A stretch of 64,000 nt of DNA from Lytechinus pictus (lineage: Eukaryota; Echinodermata; Echinoidea; Temnopleuroida; Toxopneustidae): positions 14,875,501 through 14,939,500 of the forward strand of contig NC_087253.1 of assembly GCF_037042905.1 (NCBI RefSeq). Direction: 5' to 3'. This document shows, piece by piece, positions 22,679-35,499 of the stretch. The first letter of the stretch is position 1. Every line of letters starts with the position of its first letter. The translations under genes and the position numbers were made by a program. Under the pieces are notes generated by a model that was given only the letters and a program-made list of their open reading frames with translations, was not told the origin of the DNA and ran no database searches.

Positions 22679-23605
22679 AGTCACACCGACGAAACCGACT
22701 ACAAACCGGCCGATTGTATGTCATTGGTAATAACGTAATAGATTTGATCGGTCTGGAGTCGGTTTCGTTGGTGTGACTGTAACCGAAACCGACTCCAAAC
22801 CGACCGATGGTATGTCATTGGTAATAACGTAATAACTTTGATCGGTCTGGAGTCGGTTTCGTTGGTGTGACTGTAACCGAAACCGACTCCAAACCGACCG
22901 ATGGTATGTCATTGGTAATAACGTAATAGCTTTGATCGGTCTGGAGTCGGTTTCGTTGGTGTGACTGTAACCGAAACCGACTCCAAACCGACCGATGGTA
23001 TGTCATTGGTAATAACGTAATAACTTTGATCGGTCTGGAATCGGTTTTGTTGGTGTGACTGTAACCGAAACCGACTCCAAACCGACCGATGGTATGTCAT
23101 TGGTAATAACGTAATAGCTTTGATCGGTCTGGAGTCGGTTTCGTTGGTGTGACTGTAACCGAAACCGACTCCAAACCGACCGATGGTATGTCATTGGTAA
23201 TAACGTAATAGATTTGATCGGTCTGGAGTCGGTTTTGTTGGTGCGACTGTAACCGAAACCGACTCCAAACCGACCGATGGTATGTCATTGGTAATAACGT
23301 AATAGATTTGATCGGTCTGGAGTCGGTTTTGTTGGTGCGACTGTAACCGAACCGACTCCAAACCGACCGATGGTATGTCATTGGTAAAAACGTAATATCT
23401 TTGATTGGTCTTGAGTCGGTTTCGTTGGTGTGACTGTAACCGAAACCGATTCCAAACCGACCGATGGTATGTCATTGGTAATAACGTAATAGATTTGATC
23501 GGTCTGGAGTCGGTTTCGTTGGTGTGACTGTAACCGAAACCGACTCCAAACCGACCGATGTTATGTCATTTGTAATAACGTGTAACTGTATTCGTCTGGT
23601 GATGT
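22679..23605. repeat. 94-bp tandem satellite array (about 9 units)
   Basis: Units start at 22679 (100 bp), then at 22779, 22873, 22967, 23061, 23155, 23249, 23343 (93 bp), 23436 and 23530 (partial). Each unit is itself nearly palindromic: GAAACCGACTCCAAACCGAC near one end, GGTCTGGAGTCGGTTTCGTT near the other, around TCATTGGTAATAACGTAATA. Most units differ by only one to a few bases. Confidence 0.96.
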
Positions 23606-23892
23606 AGCCGATAACCAAAACATATTTCATTCATTCTGCTAAATTATTAGTGCTTCTTTCGACACATCTAGCACTGAACGCGAACGTATAAAAGCATACT
23701 CGAATACGTAATGCAAAATATAATTTGCAGTGTCGGAGAGGAGCATTCGCTAGAATGCATTATACTGGAGTGGAAGTAGTCTAGTATTTACGCTGACTAA
23801 TGACAATAATGATTTAGTACGCCTATAACTATTTTGTTCGAAGTGATGACGTCATTTCCATTTGCTATAATGATGATATTGCTCGAAAAAGT

Positions 23893-25345
23893 GAAAATAT
23901 GATTAAATAACAATTCATCCCACTAGCGTACAATATTAAGCCCCAAAACACCTAAAAGGGGATGATGTCATTGACAGTTGTTATTATGATGACATTGTCC
24001 GACAAAACAGAAGAAAAACAAATAAAAAAGGAATATTTATTTCGTAATTGATAAATGAGGGAAACAAAACAAATATATATATATATATATGTAAAACTGA
24101 ACATATCATTCATTAATAATCCATCCCCCTAGCGTACAATATTAAGCCCCTAAAACACCCATAAGGGGATGACGTCATTGTGAGTTGATGAAATTGCCCG
24201 ACAAACACATAGAAGAAAAACAGAGCAAAAGGAATATGTATTTCGTAATTGATAAATAAGGGAAACAAAACACAAAATATATACAGTGCGTATCAAAAAA
24301 AAGTTTACTCTTAGCAAAAATCCTGTAAAATTATATGTTTGTAATATCCTGAAGATTTTTCCACATTTTAACATTGGTACAGACCCACTTAAGCAAATGA
24401 CGATATAACTGTCGAAAAATATTTCCGCTTGAGTGAGCACCACTTACTTTTGAAAAGTTAGTGAAAAATGATTTGCGCAGAACTCTGAAATAGTTATGCG
24501 ACTAAAAGTAGACCTTAATCATGAAGAACACGAGGAATTTAGCTAGTAAAATTGATTTGATGATATATTTTACCTTTTTTAACTTGTTTCCTTGCCAAAA
24601 ACACTTCAAAGTGTGCATTGCGCCCCACCCCACTCCCCCACACACCGAGGCCATCATGACGATATTTGCTTTACACAGAGCTGTGATTTACATGAAATGG
24701 CTTAGGCTTCATTTTCATTTTGTTAATCATTTTCAAGCTTGGGAAAAGTGTGGAGAAACAAGTATTAAATGAAAAATGAAATGTAAACCCACTTTAAATG
24801 ATACAAACTTAGTGAAAAAATGCTGGAGATGTCTGATATAAACTTTTGTTCAGATTCAGTTATGTCCTCAGATCCAGCTGGCACAAAAAGGGTGAAGGTT
24901 GTGCTTACTAAGTGTTGAAATTTCAATTTGGGTGGCAAAATTGTTACAGATAGCTTGTATATATCCGTTTAGTTTCAATTGACTAAAAGTGCAAGAGAAA
25001 TGGATGAGAAATGTTTCGAAGGGTAAATTTGATTTCGCCCTTTCCCCTTCACAAAGCGTGAAAACTGGCATTTCTGCGCAAACAGATTTCTGCGAGCTTT
25101 ACAAAAATGGACAGTGCTCACTCAAGTGTAACATTCTGTCAAAACTTTTACTTGCATTAGATAGATGAGACCCAAACCCAAGATTATATGTGAAAAAATT
25201 ACCCACATGTTGTATATTTTTTAATTCCCAGGGCTTTTTCAAAGTGTAAACTTTTTTTTGATACGCACTGTATATGTGAAAATACTGAAAATACGATTAA
25301 TTAATAATTCATCCCACTAGCGAACGATTTTAAGCACCTAAAACC
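23893..25345. repeat. 206-bp direct tandem repeat, three copies, third split by a transposon
   Basis: The landmark CTAGCG(T/A)AC...TTAAGC recurs at 23921, 24127 and 25315. Removing the 24284-25270 insertion restores a spacing of about 200. Confidence 0.8.
24284..25270. mobile_element. Non-autonomous Tc1/mariner-like element
   Basis: Ends CAGTGCGTATCAAAAAAAAG and its inverse, flanked by TA (24282-24283 and 25271-25272). Sub-terminal CACTCAAG/CTTGAGTG pairs are inverted too. At 987 bp and without transposase motifs it cannot move itself. Confidence 0.88.
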
Positions 25346-25545
25346 ACCTGCTCGACTAGTGGCTATCGTTTTATCGTCATGATAAGGTCATGCATGGTAC
25401 TGTTTATTTCCATGTTGGTCAACGATTAAACCCTTCAGAAATGCGGTCTCAATTACCACTTAAGCGGAAGTGTCGTTCAAGTGCTTATTTGTATTTAAAG
25501 AGATTATTAGGGGAGGCTTGCCAAAACAGTATTTCTTTTTGCTGC
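25346..25545. other. No feature recognised
   Basis: Short unique-looking stretch within channel intron 2. Confidence 0.35.
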
Positions 25546-25653
25546 TGATGACAATGATGGTGTTGAGGATGCTGATGATATTGATGATGATGATGATGAT
25601 AATGATGGTGGTGGTGGTGGAGGTGGTGGTGGTGATGATGGTGGTGGTGGTGA

Positions 25654-25687
<34 letters not shown>

Positions 25688-25912
25688 GATGATGATGATG
25701 ATGATGATGTTGGTGGTGGTGGTGGTGGTGGTCGTGATGATGATGATGGTGATGATGATGATGATGATGGTGATGGTGATGGTGGTGGTCGTGGTCGTGG
25801 TGGTCGTGGTGGTGATGATGATGGTGATGGTGGTGGTGGTGGTGGTGATGTTGATGATGATGGTGGTGGTGGTGGTGGTGACGATAGTGGTGATGATTAT
25901 AATTATTATAAT
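25546..25912. repeat. (GAT)n/(GGT)n microsatellite
   Basis: Long mixed trinucleotide array; the 313- and 152-codon frames over it are low-complexity artefacts. Confidence 0.95.
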
Positions 25913-26192
25913 GGTCACCGGAGTGTTGGCTCAGGTCACCGGTGTGTTGGCTCAGTTAGTAGAGCGTCCGTCTCACAACTGGGAGGTCGATAGTTCAAAC
26001 CCCGGCCACTTCAGACCAAAAAAAACCGTTAAAATATGGGGTTGCTGCCGTTTGAAGTTCAACGGTTCAAGGGATGGAGCTACTTCGATCTGGCGCAGCA
26101 CCTTGGCTGCCGGGCCCACGATCATTTGGGCAATGCAAATTTTCGGACTAATTCATTTCATGTCTATTTCGAATGATAAAATATGGATTTTC
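25913..26192 (+). mobile_element. tRNA-derived SINE, fullest copy of family A
   Basis: tRNA-like head with A box TGGCTCAGTTAGTAGAGCG and B box AGTTCAAACCCC, then a body with CTGCCGGGCCCACGATCA and the 3' end AAAATATGGATTTTC. The first 20 bases of the head are partly duplicated (TGTTGGCTCAG at 25923 and 25943). Microsatellites flank both ends. Confidence 0.85.
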
Positions 26193-26199
26193 ATCTATT

Positions 26200-26412
26200 T
26201 CATCTTCATCATCATCATGATGATAATGATAATGATGATGACGATGATATTGATTGTTGTTGATAATGATGAGGAGGAGGGTGCTGATGATATTGATGAT
26301 GATGATGATGAAGTTGATGGTGGTGGTTATAGCAATGATAATGATGATGATGATGATGAAGTTGCTGGTGGTGGTTATAGCAATGATAATGATGATGTTG
26401 GTGACGAATGAT
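26200..26412. repeat. (GAT)n microsatellite, downstream block
   Basis: Includes a 60-bp internal duplication (GGTGGTTATAGCAATGATAA twice). Confidence 0.9.
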
Positions 26413-27182
26413 ATCTTCACTTTTTCGTATTCCTATCTTAACCTTTCCATTTGTTTGATAAATAATATTTAAAAAACGCCTCCACATTTATAGATTACTC
26501 TTGAACACATTTTTGGCCCGTCTCCTGTTTCATTCTTATGCATAACGCTGAAAAAGTGGCAGAATATATATATATTTAAACGAGTGAAAGTGGACTCCAT
26601 CCATTCATTTCAACTCTTAATTGAAATTGCTCTCCCGGATACGAAAATATGTACACAATCTGCATTTAACGCGCCATTTTCCCACGCTCTATTGCCCCCT
26701 TAGACACGTTTCGCGCCAAAACTCCGGCATAGACTCTTACAAAATGTCGTCTGCAGCCGAATTCTAAGCTGAGCATAACACATCAATGCCATCATAATTC
26801 ATATAAGATATATTCCAGGCATGAAAAATGTTGAATTAAAAAGTATGGAGTGGTGAGAGCACATATAGCTCATTGATCCCTTCACTCGCCACATCCCAAA
26901 ATATTGTTCCTACTTACAAAATTGATAGATCAATCTATAAAGTATTTTTATGTCCACGGTGGTAAATGTTTCCCTTTTTTGCAGCAATAACTATTTGTGG
27001 GATGGGAGGGGAGGGAAGGCTTGTCGAAATGCTTTTTTATATTATATTTTTTTTTTTACAAAGGCCACCCCTTTAAGATTTCCCATCTAAGCCTTCGTAT
27101 TATACTACAGCATATCTTGCTGTTGCTACTGCATTGGCTTTACTTCTGCCAATCTGCTAGTTGCTACTACTCTCTTTTCTTC
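26413..27182. other. No gene recognised
   Basis: AT-rich; a GC-richer patch at 26670-26765 has no exon features. Confidence 0.4.
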
Positions 27183-27294
27183 TTCTGCTAATAATACCAC
27201 TACAACAACAACAGCATCAGCATCAAGAACTACAACTACTAGGCCTACTTCTTACTACTGCTGCTACAACAACAACTACTACTACTACTACTAT

Positions 27295-27392
<98 letters not shown>

Positions 27393-27451
27393 GTGCTTCT
27401 ACTACTACTACTACTACTACTACTACTGTTTCTCCTCCTACAACAACAACA

Positions 27452-27500
<49 letters not shown>

Positions 27501-27524
27501 TTATTATTACTACTACTTCTACTA

Positions 27525-27606
<82 letters not shown>

Positions 27607-27690
27607 GCTGCTACTACTACTACTACCACTACTACTACTACTGTTGCTCATACTACTACTACTACTACTACTTATACCACTTCTAGTACT
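27183..27690. repeat. (ACT)n microsatellite, about 500 bp
   Basis: One of the longest arrays here; poly-Thr, poly-Leu, poly-Ser and poly-Val frames on both strands are artefacts. Confidence 0.96.
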
Positions 27691-28036
27691 ACTTTTACTT
27701 TAATGAGTAATTTCTATAATAACTTATCAAAATCTAGAGCAATATACTAGTACATCAACACCGCGTATTTAAATCTGCACGATCCGATCGTGCAATATCG
27801 TCCATTATACTTATGCGTGCAATATAACGAGTACAATATTTCTGCTTTCCCATTCTTCGTCATTCAAGATATGATATGGATATAATTTTGAAACTTTAGA
27901 ATTTGGCCTTTTGATTCATGATTTAGTCACGCACCTCCCTTATCATTTACAACTAAACCAAATCTAGTTATGTAGTTATGCTGGTAAGTAAATTCAGAAA
28001 AAAAATAAAAAGGTCACGAACGTACTCATTGGGGTA

Positions 28037-28889
28037 CTCCAGGCTGAAAATAGAATGATTTGAACATATAAAGTAAAATCAGCCAAACAAAACACTGATA
28101 TGCATAAAAATTGGATAAGGAATAACAAAGTCATGACAACTAAAAATTTTGCAATATTTCGGTGAAACCGTTCTAAGCATGTCTTCATGAATATGCAATG
28201 AGCAAGCTGATGATGTCATATTCCTACTTATTCTTTTACATTAATATAAAATCAATTTTAATTTGATTTGATTTGATTTATTGTTTTCTTCTGCATTCAT
28301 AACATTCGTATACAATACAATTTTCATTACGTAACAAACATAATATATCGGGAATTGATTTTCGTATGGGTCATAAAGAAAAAAAAGGGTCATTCTAAAC
28401 AAATATGATCTATATATACCAACAAAAAAAATTTAACATTTACAGTTTGCAGGAGAAGATTTGTCATTATAAAAAAAGCAGATTGCTTGAAAAAAATGAC
28501 AACCCCGGAATAAAACCCATTAAATTAATTTATACATTTATAAAGTCCTCTACGAATGAAACAGTGAGTTGACTGCTGATGTAATGGGCAAGATAATCTT
28601 GGCCACAACTGATTTTGTTACAAGGTAGATATATCATACACACATATACAACAATAATTATGATTTCATGTAATAACGTAACGTAAGATAAGGGGAAGTG
28701 GGGACATGGCATCATAAGCCCACCTTATGAATATTTATGTCGACATGCATACTGTTTTCACAAAAAATATGGCTAAATTCTAAAGTTCATTAACTTCGTC
28801 ATTTGTAATAAGATTTTGATGAAATATTCAGTGCTTTGTTCGTCAAATTTATTTAGATATAAATATTTTCAACCCGGAGTACTCCTTTA
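28037..28889. mobile_element. MITE with nested interspersed repeat
   Basis: Inverted ends GGTACTCCAGGCTGAAAATA and (reverse) GAGTACTCCGGGTTGAAAAT. The interior is split by the TTTGATTTG repeat beginning near 28255. Confidence 0.65.
28255..28515. repeat. Interspersed repeat with TTTGATTTGATTTG end, nested
   Basis: Shares its end and the GCTTGAAAAA-ATGACAA block with 6870-7190. Confidence 0.5.
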
Positions 28890-29164
28890 ACTTGTACGTC
28901 GGTCGGGCATGGCCCTGGGAAGCGGGGGTTGCTGGGCGTGCTTAAGCACCACCAAGATTTAGCTGGGAGGTGCTGCGTATATTATTCCCCATAGGCAGCA
29001 CCCACAGGGAATCTGATAGGTATGCTAACTTGCATAAATGTAATCAAAATCAACTTCATTTTTTATCGAAACCGTTTTATTTGGGGAGGGGGCTTTTCAA
29101 ATATAAACCAGCACCCCCTGTTTAAAAAAATCGTTCCAGGGCCCTGCAGTCAGTGTATACCCCG

Positions 29165-29311
29165 GCGTTGACCCGACATTTGCTCCTGCGACAATCGTTG
29201 CGATATGGTTTTATGTTAGGGTTTAGATTAAGGATAGAGTTGAAGTTGGTCAGTCGATTAGTGTGTGGAATTTACAGCGGAGCAATAGTCGCCGGAGCAA
29301 ATGTCATGGAA
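29165..29311. mobile_element. MITE of the ACATTTGCTCC family
   Basis: GACATTTGCTCCTGCGACAA at the left, inverse of GACATTTGCTCCGGCGACTA at the right; inner AGGGTTTAGATTAAGGAT. Relatives at 31217-32024 and 48963-49147. Confidence 0.75.
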
Positions 29312-31216
29312 CCAATATCGGCAATATATCACCTTACCCCCAGACAGACATCCGCATTTTATCTATATGTATACTCCAGGGTTGGCCTATATGGTATATG
29401 AAATCTGCACACTATTGATCAAGAGAAGATAGTAAAAATGAGGAAGGGAATAACTATTAAAAATGAGATAAGGATTTTGAAACTAAAGAAAAATAACAAA
29501 AGCACTAGCTTTTCGGTAAATTGTAGTGACGGTATCTAATTATTTGAGAAATCAATTTATTAACATATGCAATAAATCTTCACAGTTATTTTATTTTTTA
29601 AAGTTATATATATTTGTGGTTTTGGGGCAATTTGGTAACATAAGCTAGTTAATTCACGTATAGCTCGGAGAGAAAAAAAATGTGGGGATGGGTAGGGCAA
29701 AGGAAAGTATATATAGCCAACGTGACAAGCTGAACCTTTTAAAACGTCACAGAATTTCCAAAAAAAAAGTATCTATGTAGGCCAATCTTTTACCCTCCTT
29801 TTCTATTTGCCATGGGATTTGCACTTTCATGGATGTCATATATAATATTGACATGTAATTTCATTCACTACCACTCCTATATCAAAATGAAATACAATCC
29901 TGGCGAAATCATTTGATCATATTGACACTAACAACATGTGTGCATGGTTTGGTGTTGACTTTGAAGGAAAATTGACAAAACGGACAACAGATGCGTTGCA
30001 AACAAGAAAAGGCAGCTTTTTCATTACTATATAGGCATAGCAGTCATTCATTTTTTATCATTAATACTTTTTTTTCTGTTTAAAGGGGAACTTAGCCCTA
30101 ATGACAAGTTGGTATATTGTTAAAGACAGTGATATGATAGACATTTATCGATGGAGGTTTGGTAATACATCCAAAAAACAAAAAAAATATATAGATATAC
30201 ATAACTTTAGTTTTGCGAATTAACATGCGAGCAGTCAACATGTATGTATTTTTATATATAGTGCATTGCATGTTTCACGAAGTATATTTATATGGATATA
30301 TTCAATGCAAGATACAATAATTCCATACTAATTTAGAAACTAAAATCGCATGGAATAATCCACTTATTTTGATGGACTTTTCGCCAAACCTAAACTAAAT
30401 TCAAGTTTATTTATTGCATTAAAGATGTTGTAAATTGGTCGAGAGACTGACACATAAATTTTACAGAATATAGAAAAACACGTGAAATTAAATAGATACA
30501 TTGCAAATTAACAAAATATAATCAAACAAGAACTATCAAAATTACAAAGAAGGTAACATACGAGTCCGATTAATGTTGCACTTCAGGTTTATATACATAA
30601 GTACATTATGGGGAAAACAAAAAGGCTATAAAAAAAAAGTGAAAACAGAACGACCGAGAAATTTGATATGTTTCTCTCATTCTCTGTTTTCATATAACCC
30701 ACATTTTTTGGCTAGCACGGACTCTTTCTCTTTAGTTCGATCTATTTGATTAGAGCCATGGTGCAAAATAGAGAAAGGCGTTTGTTTTTTTTCTTAGCAT
30801 TTCTTAGAAAGTGATAAATACATGAAAGACCAAATTAAATCGTTTCACACCAAAGTCATACCAGCAAATCCAATTTCAGATCGGCCAGAACTTAAACATG
30901 ATATTCATACGGAAACTATAAATAAAAACCTTGGTTTTAAATATAGTTTTCCATTCATATTGTCGCCTATTAAATGCGCGTCTCCAAGCAAATCCAAACG
31001 CTATATTACCACTGTTTTTATGTATATTGAATTATTGTATTGTAATATTTATTATTAATGCTTTTATTCTTTCTTGTCGAATGTTATAATGTATTATATG
31101 TTGTGAGATATATAAAATATACACTAAAGTGAAACTGAGACTGAAATAATATCAAACTACAAATAAAATTATGTCTATTTGGTCGATATGGAGTCAGGGC
31201 CGGTGGGTACAAGGGT
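29312..31216. other. No gene recognised
   Basis: AT-rich intron DNA with a possible LINE/SINE tail near 30392-30540 and AAAGGGGAACTTAGCCC near 30082 resembling a TTAA-type MITE end. Confidence 0.35.
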
Positions 31217-32024
31217 ATTCCATGACATTTGCTCCGGCGACAATTGCTCCGATGAAAAATTTGCACATTAAAGGACAAGTCCACCCCAACAAAAAGTTTA
31301 TTTGAATAAAGAGGGAAAATCCAACAAGCATAACACTGAAAAATTCCTCAAAATCGGATGTAAAATAAGAAAATTATGACGTTTTACTTTCGCGTAATTT
31401 CACAAAAGTCAAAACAATAATATTATGCACATCCCGGTCGGTATGCAAATGAGGGAACTGATGACATCACTCACTCACTATTTCTTTTGTATTTTATTAT
31501 ATGAAATATGAAATATTCTAATTTTCTCCTCATTGTCCTGTGAAACAAAGTTTTATTTCTCCCTGAACATGTGGAATTGTCACTGTTTAACATTTTATGG
31601 TTCAGTCAAGTTGGTCTTTATCGTAAAATCTGCATAAATTCAAATATTTTATAACTCAAACTATAAAAAACAAAATAAATAATGAGTAAGGGACATCATC
31701 GATTCTCTCATTCGCATGTGATTAAATAGTGCGTATAACTATGTTGTGAAAAATAAACTTTTAAATGTCATAAATTTCTTATTTTACATCCGATTTTGAT
31801 GATTTAGGCTTGTCAGATTTTTCTCTATTGATTCAATTCAACAGGTTTCTGAGGTGGACTTTGACCTTTAAGCGAAATATAAGATCTAACCTCCAAAACT
31901 AACTAAACCCAAATCCTAATCTTTACATTATTTTGAACCAAAACTCTCTTACAATCCTAACTCCAATCCTATGCCCTCTGAGATATTAAGACCGAAGCAA
32001 TTGTCGCAGGAGCAAATGTCGTCT
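31217..32024. mobile_element. ACATTTGCTCC-family MITE split by another MITE
   Basis: Left half 31217-31267 (GACATTTGCTCCGGCGACAA), right half 31872-32024 (inverse of GACATTTGCTCCTGCGACAA). The 31272-31867 element sits between. Confidence 0.75.
31272..31867. mobile_element. MITE with TTAA target duplication
   Basis: Flanked by TTAA at 31268-31271 and 31868-31871. Ends AGGACAAGTCCACCCCAAC and the inverse of AGGTCAAAGTCCACCTCAG. Inner CATCCGATTTTGA/TCAAAATCGGATG is inverted. TTAA is the target of piggyBac and Kolobok elements. Confidence 0.88.
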
Positions 32025-34159
32025 CACCGTGTAGGCCTATACATGGAAAAACGGACTACAAATCTAAATGATAATCCACTTACTAATGATATAACCATAT
32101 TCAAAGAAACTATAGTTAGTTGATTGCAGCTAAAATGATATTTTGATTAGCTTGCCCCCCCCCCCCTCAAAATACTCTGGCTCCGCCCGTGATATTAGGG
32201 TTCAGAAATTTATGACACAGTCATTTTTTTTATTTCAAACGAATTATAATTATAACGCTTGGAAGAATTTATAATTTACTCAAAATATAAACTACCCGAT
32301 AAATTTAGGCCATGATGTTCTATTGTATATACAACACTGGTTAACATAAGAATGGGGCAAAAAAAGAGAGTATGAGTTTGATTATAAAAGAGAAGGAGAC
32401 GAGGTGATTTTTAAAGAAAATCCGGAAATCGGCCGTTGCTATTAGAATCGTATCCGGTACGTCGAACGAGTCCTTACCCGGCACCTGGCCGAGGTGTGAG
32501 AGCTATCGAAAGGGTAGTTTGTAGTCGTCCCAGTCGTTTTGCATGTAGCGCGGGGTTCATGCTTTTGCTCTCTGCATGGACTTTCGGCATGTTCGTAATC
32601 AGAAAAAAAAGGTTGAAGACCTGTCAGAGAGTTGCTTTATTCGTGTATGGTTCCAGAATGAGCTGTCTTCTTTTTAAGCACATCACACGCCCTACCCATC
32701 CACACAACCCTCAACTAGCCATGTTTTTTTTGTATTCGCGCCCCTTTATAAATTACGTCCTAAAACGACCCCTTCTCCATTTTTTTCTGATCCCTTTTTA
32801 ATTTTTTTATTTATTTACATATTCATGTTTATTCATTTATTTATTTATTTATCTTTCTTGATTATTATCCACCGTGATTTTCCGTGACATAAATAACTTT
32901 ATTCGGGAGTGAAGATATTTTTTATTCGACGTAACAAAAGTGACTCCCCCATTTTGGGAAATCCTGAATCCGCCCCTGAATACATATACGCATATTTTTT
33001 CTACCCCCCCTCACGACACACCCTTTGCCATCCTCTATATCATCTTCTATGGCGAGCTAAGCGAACGAGCTAAACATATAAAATAATATTTTTTACCGCC
33101 AAAATGAATTCTTGATTTATGAAATATTTAAGTGATTGGTTTTCATTTGAATCGGACATTTTAGCTTGAAACAGCAAAAATATCAAGCTTTAACATTTGA
33201 AAAAGGGAACGATACCCCCACAATAACGTGAACCCCCACCCGGTTTCGCCGCCAATGCTATATATTTGGGTTTCGCCCTAGACGTGATATACGGGGTCGG
33301 ATATGACCCATTAAAATATTCCTTTTCCCTCTCACCATATAGGCTTAATATACATGGCTATTTACAAAATCATCTCTTCCCCGATCCATTCCTTCTCAGA
33401 GGGGCAATTATAATGTTTATTCTAAATTCCCATTCTCTAACTTAACATTTTCACATTTCCTGCAATATAATGCTCATTTATCATACGTTTTCAGCACCCC
33501 CCCCCCCCCCCTTCCCGCCATCACGCGATTACTCCATATCCGCACTTTACATTAGATACGTATACGACTGAAGCATCCTAGTACTTGAAGAGCGTATAAT
33601 ATCAAGAGTGTTTTAATAATTAACCATTTAGTATCATAATCTTAATAATCAGGCCAATTAACCATTATTATAATATTAATCGGAAGTGTGACATGGAGTG
33701 GTGTTCAACAAACCTTTCCTTTTATGATTCTTGAAAAAAAAAATGTGTTGTATCTTGAAATACGAAGAGAATAACTCGGTTGTTAGGTGCATAAAACACC
33801 TCTGCACCGTGTGTGTTTGTGTGTTTAAGCGGAACGCTCAAAAGGCGCCAGCCCCGAGTAAATATTTAAAAAAAGGGCTCGGCTTTAAAGAGGTAGGGAT
33901 GGTTTATATACCCTCTATAAAAATGAGCGATTAATTCCTTCTTCGGAGGGAGTGAAAATTCACTAGAAATAGAGTGACTTTCACTTGCTCTTGAGTGAAC
34001 TTTACCCTTCTTTAAAATGAAGATTTTGAGAAATTATGTTCAATCTAAATTCACTCCGAATCGAGCGATCCTTGACCTCACTCCCAAGCGGAGTGAAAAG
34101 CGTCGTGAAAATTACTCATATTTTTGGGGGAGGTTTTTAACGATCAATATTGTTTTGTA
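32025..34159. other. No gene established; hAT-like ends and one GC-rich island
   Basis: 32156-32195 and 32945-32985 look like single hAT-type ends (CTCCGCCCGTG, GAATCCGCCCCTG). 32430-32600 is GC-richer with open frames on both strands that I do not recognise. A poly-C tract is at 33495-33510. Confidence 0.35.
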
Positions 34160-34332
34160 CACTGCAAAAACTCTGGTGTTGACTTAACAACGGCCCGGAA
34201 TCTATATTATGCCCACACCAGACAAGTGTCAAACAACACCATTTTCGTTTTGGTCTAACACCAGATAGGTGTTTATAGGGACATATATAGATTCCGGGCT
34301 GGTGTTAAATCAACACCGGAGTTTTTGCAGTG
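34160..34332. mobile_element. MITE, CACTG-ended with TA flanks
   Basis: CACTGCAAAAACTCTGGTGT and the inverse of CACTGCAAAAACTCCGGTGT, TA on both sides; CCCGGAATCTATAT inverted inside. Confidence 0.88.
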
Positions 34333-35499
34333 TACAACAGAATGACATTATACACGTTGAAATATACGTGTATATATATACATGCGTATTTGTTTGTTTG
34401 TTTTGTCTATTTTCATCATGCAAAGTAATATTAATATTAGATCCCCCCCCCAAAAAAAAAAAGATAAATAGTGATTTAAAAAAATCTGTAAGAATACATA
34501 AAACATAAAGTAAGCCTTCATCTACGAAGAGTCCCTTTAATAACTTGTTTTTCGTTGAACTAAACCTTGCTTGAAATAAAGCATTTAATGTTTTGCAAAG
34601 AGAACAGAAACAAAACAATTTCAAATGTAACTTAAAACAAAATAAAATGATTCATTTTTATAGCGTATTAGGAACAGGGAGTGATCGCTCTCTTTGACTT
34701 TTCATGTAGTTCCGAAAAAAAAAGAGTAGAAAAATAGGGGAAAGGGGGAAGAACAGGGAAAAAAGAGGATTATGAAGAAAAAATGTCTGAGTTGTATAAT
34801 TTCATTACCCCTGTATTTCAATTGGAAAAAAATTACACAATTTATTTGTCCCGGGCGGTCTGCCCCTTATCGAATAAAAGTTTGACTAAACCTCAGTTAC
34901 CATGGTAACGCCTATTACCAAGAGCGAATGTTTTTTATGCTGTTGTTGTTGTTGTTATACCATTTATTACATTTCGAATTCGAACATTAACATACAAACA
35001 TGCTAGGTAATTATTGTCGATCGTGTAAGCAGTTTATTGAACGTTTTTATAGTGCGGAAGAATAATGATTGACCTGTTTCCGTGTGAGAACAAATAGGAA
35101 AAACCATCTGCCATGTCGGAGAAATGGAGAAAATGCGTGTTTATCACTTTTAATGATTTTAATCGTTGTATTGATTGATCACCGGTCACATGACGTCCAT
35201 TTGGGTATCGTTTATCACAGCGAGTATGTGCATTTAGCCATTCCGTTTGTCCATTTTACATCATTCAATTTGGCGGGCTAAGATCAGTTTGAAAGTCGGC
35301 GGCCCTTTTCTAGCTCTTCGTTTTATTTTATTTACAATGTTCCATCCAAAAAAACATATTTACATTTCAAGTCCCCGAACGAAAAGAAAAAAAAATATAT
35401 AGGCATATTTCACAATACATCAGCTCTGTATCATTATAAAAAATATCTTGTGTAATCTTGTATTTAATTTACAAGATAATCTTCCTGCTGGTATATTAG
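34333..35499. other. No feature recognised
   Basis: AT-rich DNA. Confidence 0.4.

Noticed and set aside
22721-23475. Series of 63- and 94-codon minus-strand frames with repeated MTYHRSVWSRF
   Set aside because: Each is the same satellite unit read in one frame; the spacing is exactly the unit length.
22679-23605. CRISPR array
   Set aside because: No unique spacers between repeats; the whole unit is repeated, and the genome is eukaryotic.
24284-25270. Autonomous transposase gene inside the Tc1/mariner-like element
   Set aside because: Frames are short and carry no DDE/DDD catalytic pattern.
25940-26010. Functional tRNA gene
   Set aside because: tRNA-like promoter boxes belong to the head of SINE family A.
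25470-26411. 313-codon open frame rich in Met/Val, and opposing Ile/Thr-rich frames
   Set aside because: It is produced by a GAT/GGT microsatellite plus a SINE; no start context, splice signals or protein-like composition.
27161-27703. Long Thr/Leu, Ser/Val and Tyr/Leu frames on both strands
   Set aside because: All are translations of (ACT)n in different frames.
32436-32801. 121-codon plus-strand frame
   Set aside because: Not recognised, runs into AT-rich noise, and the GC-rich part is open on both strands.
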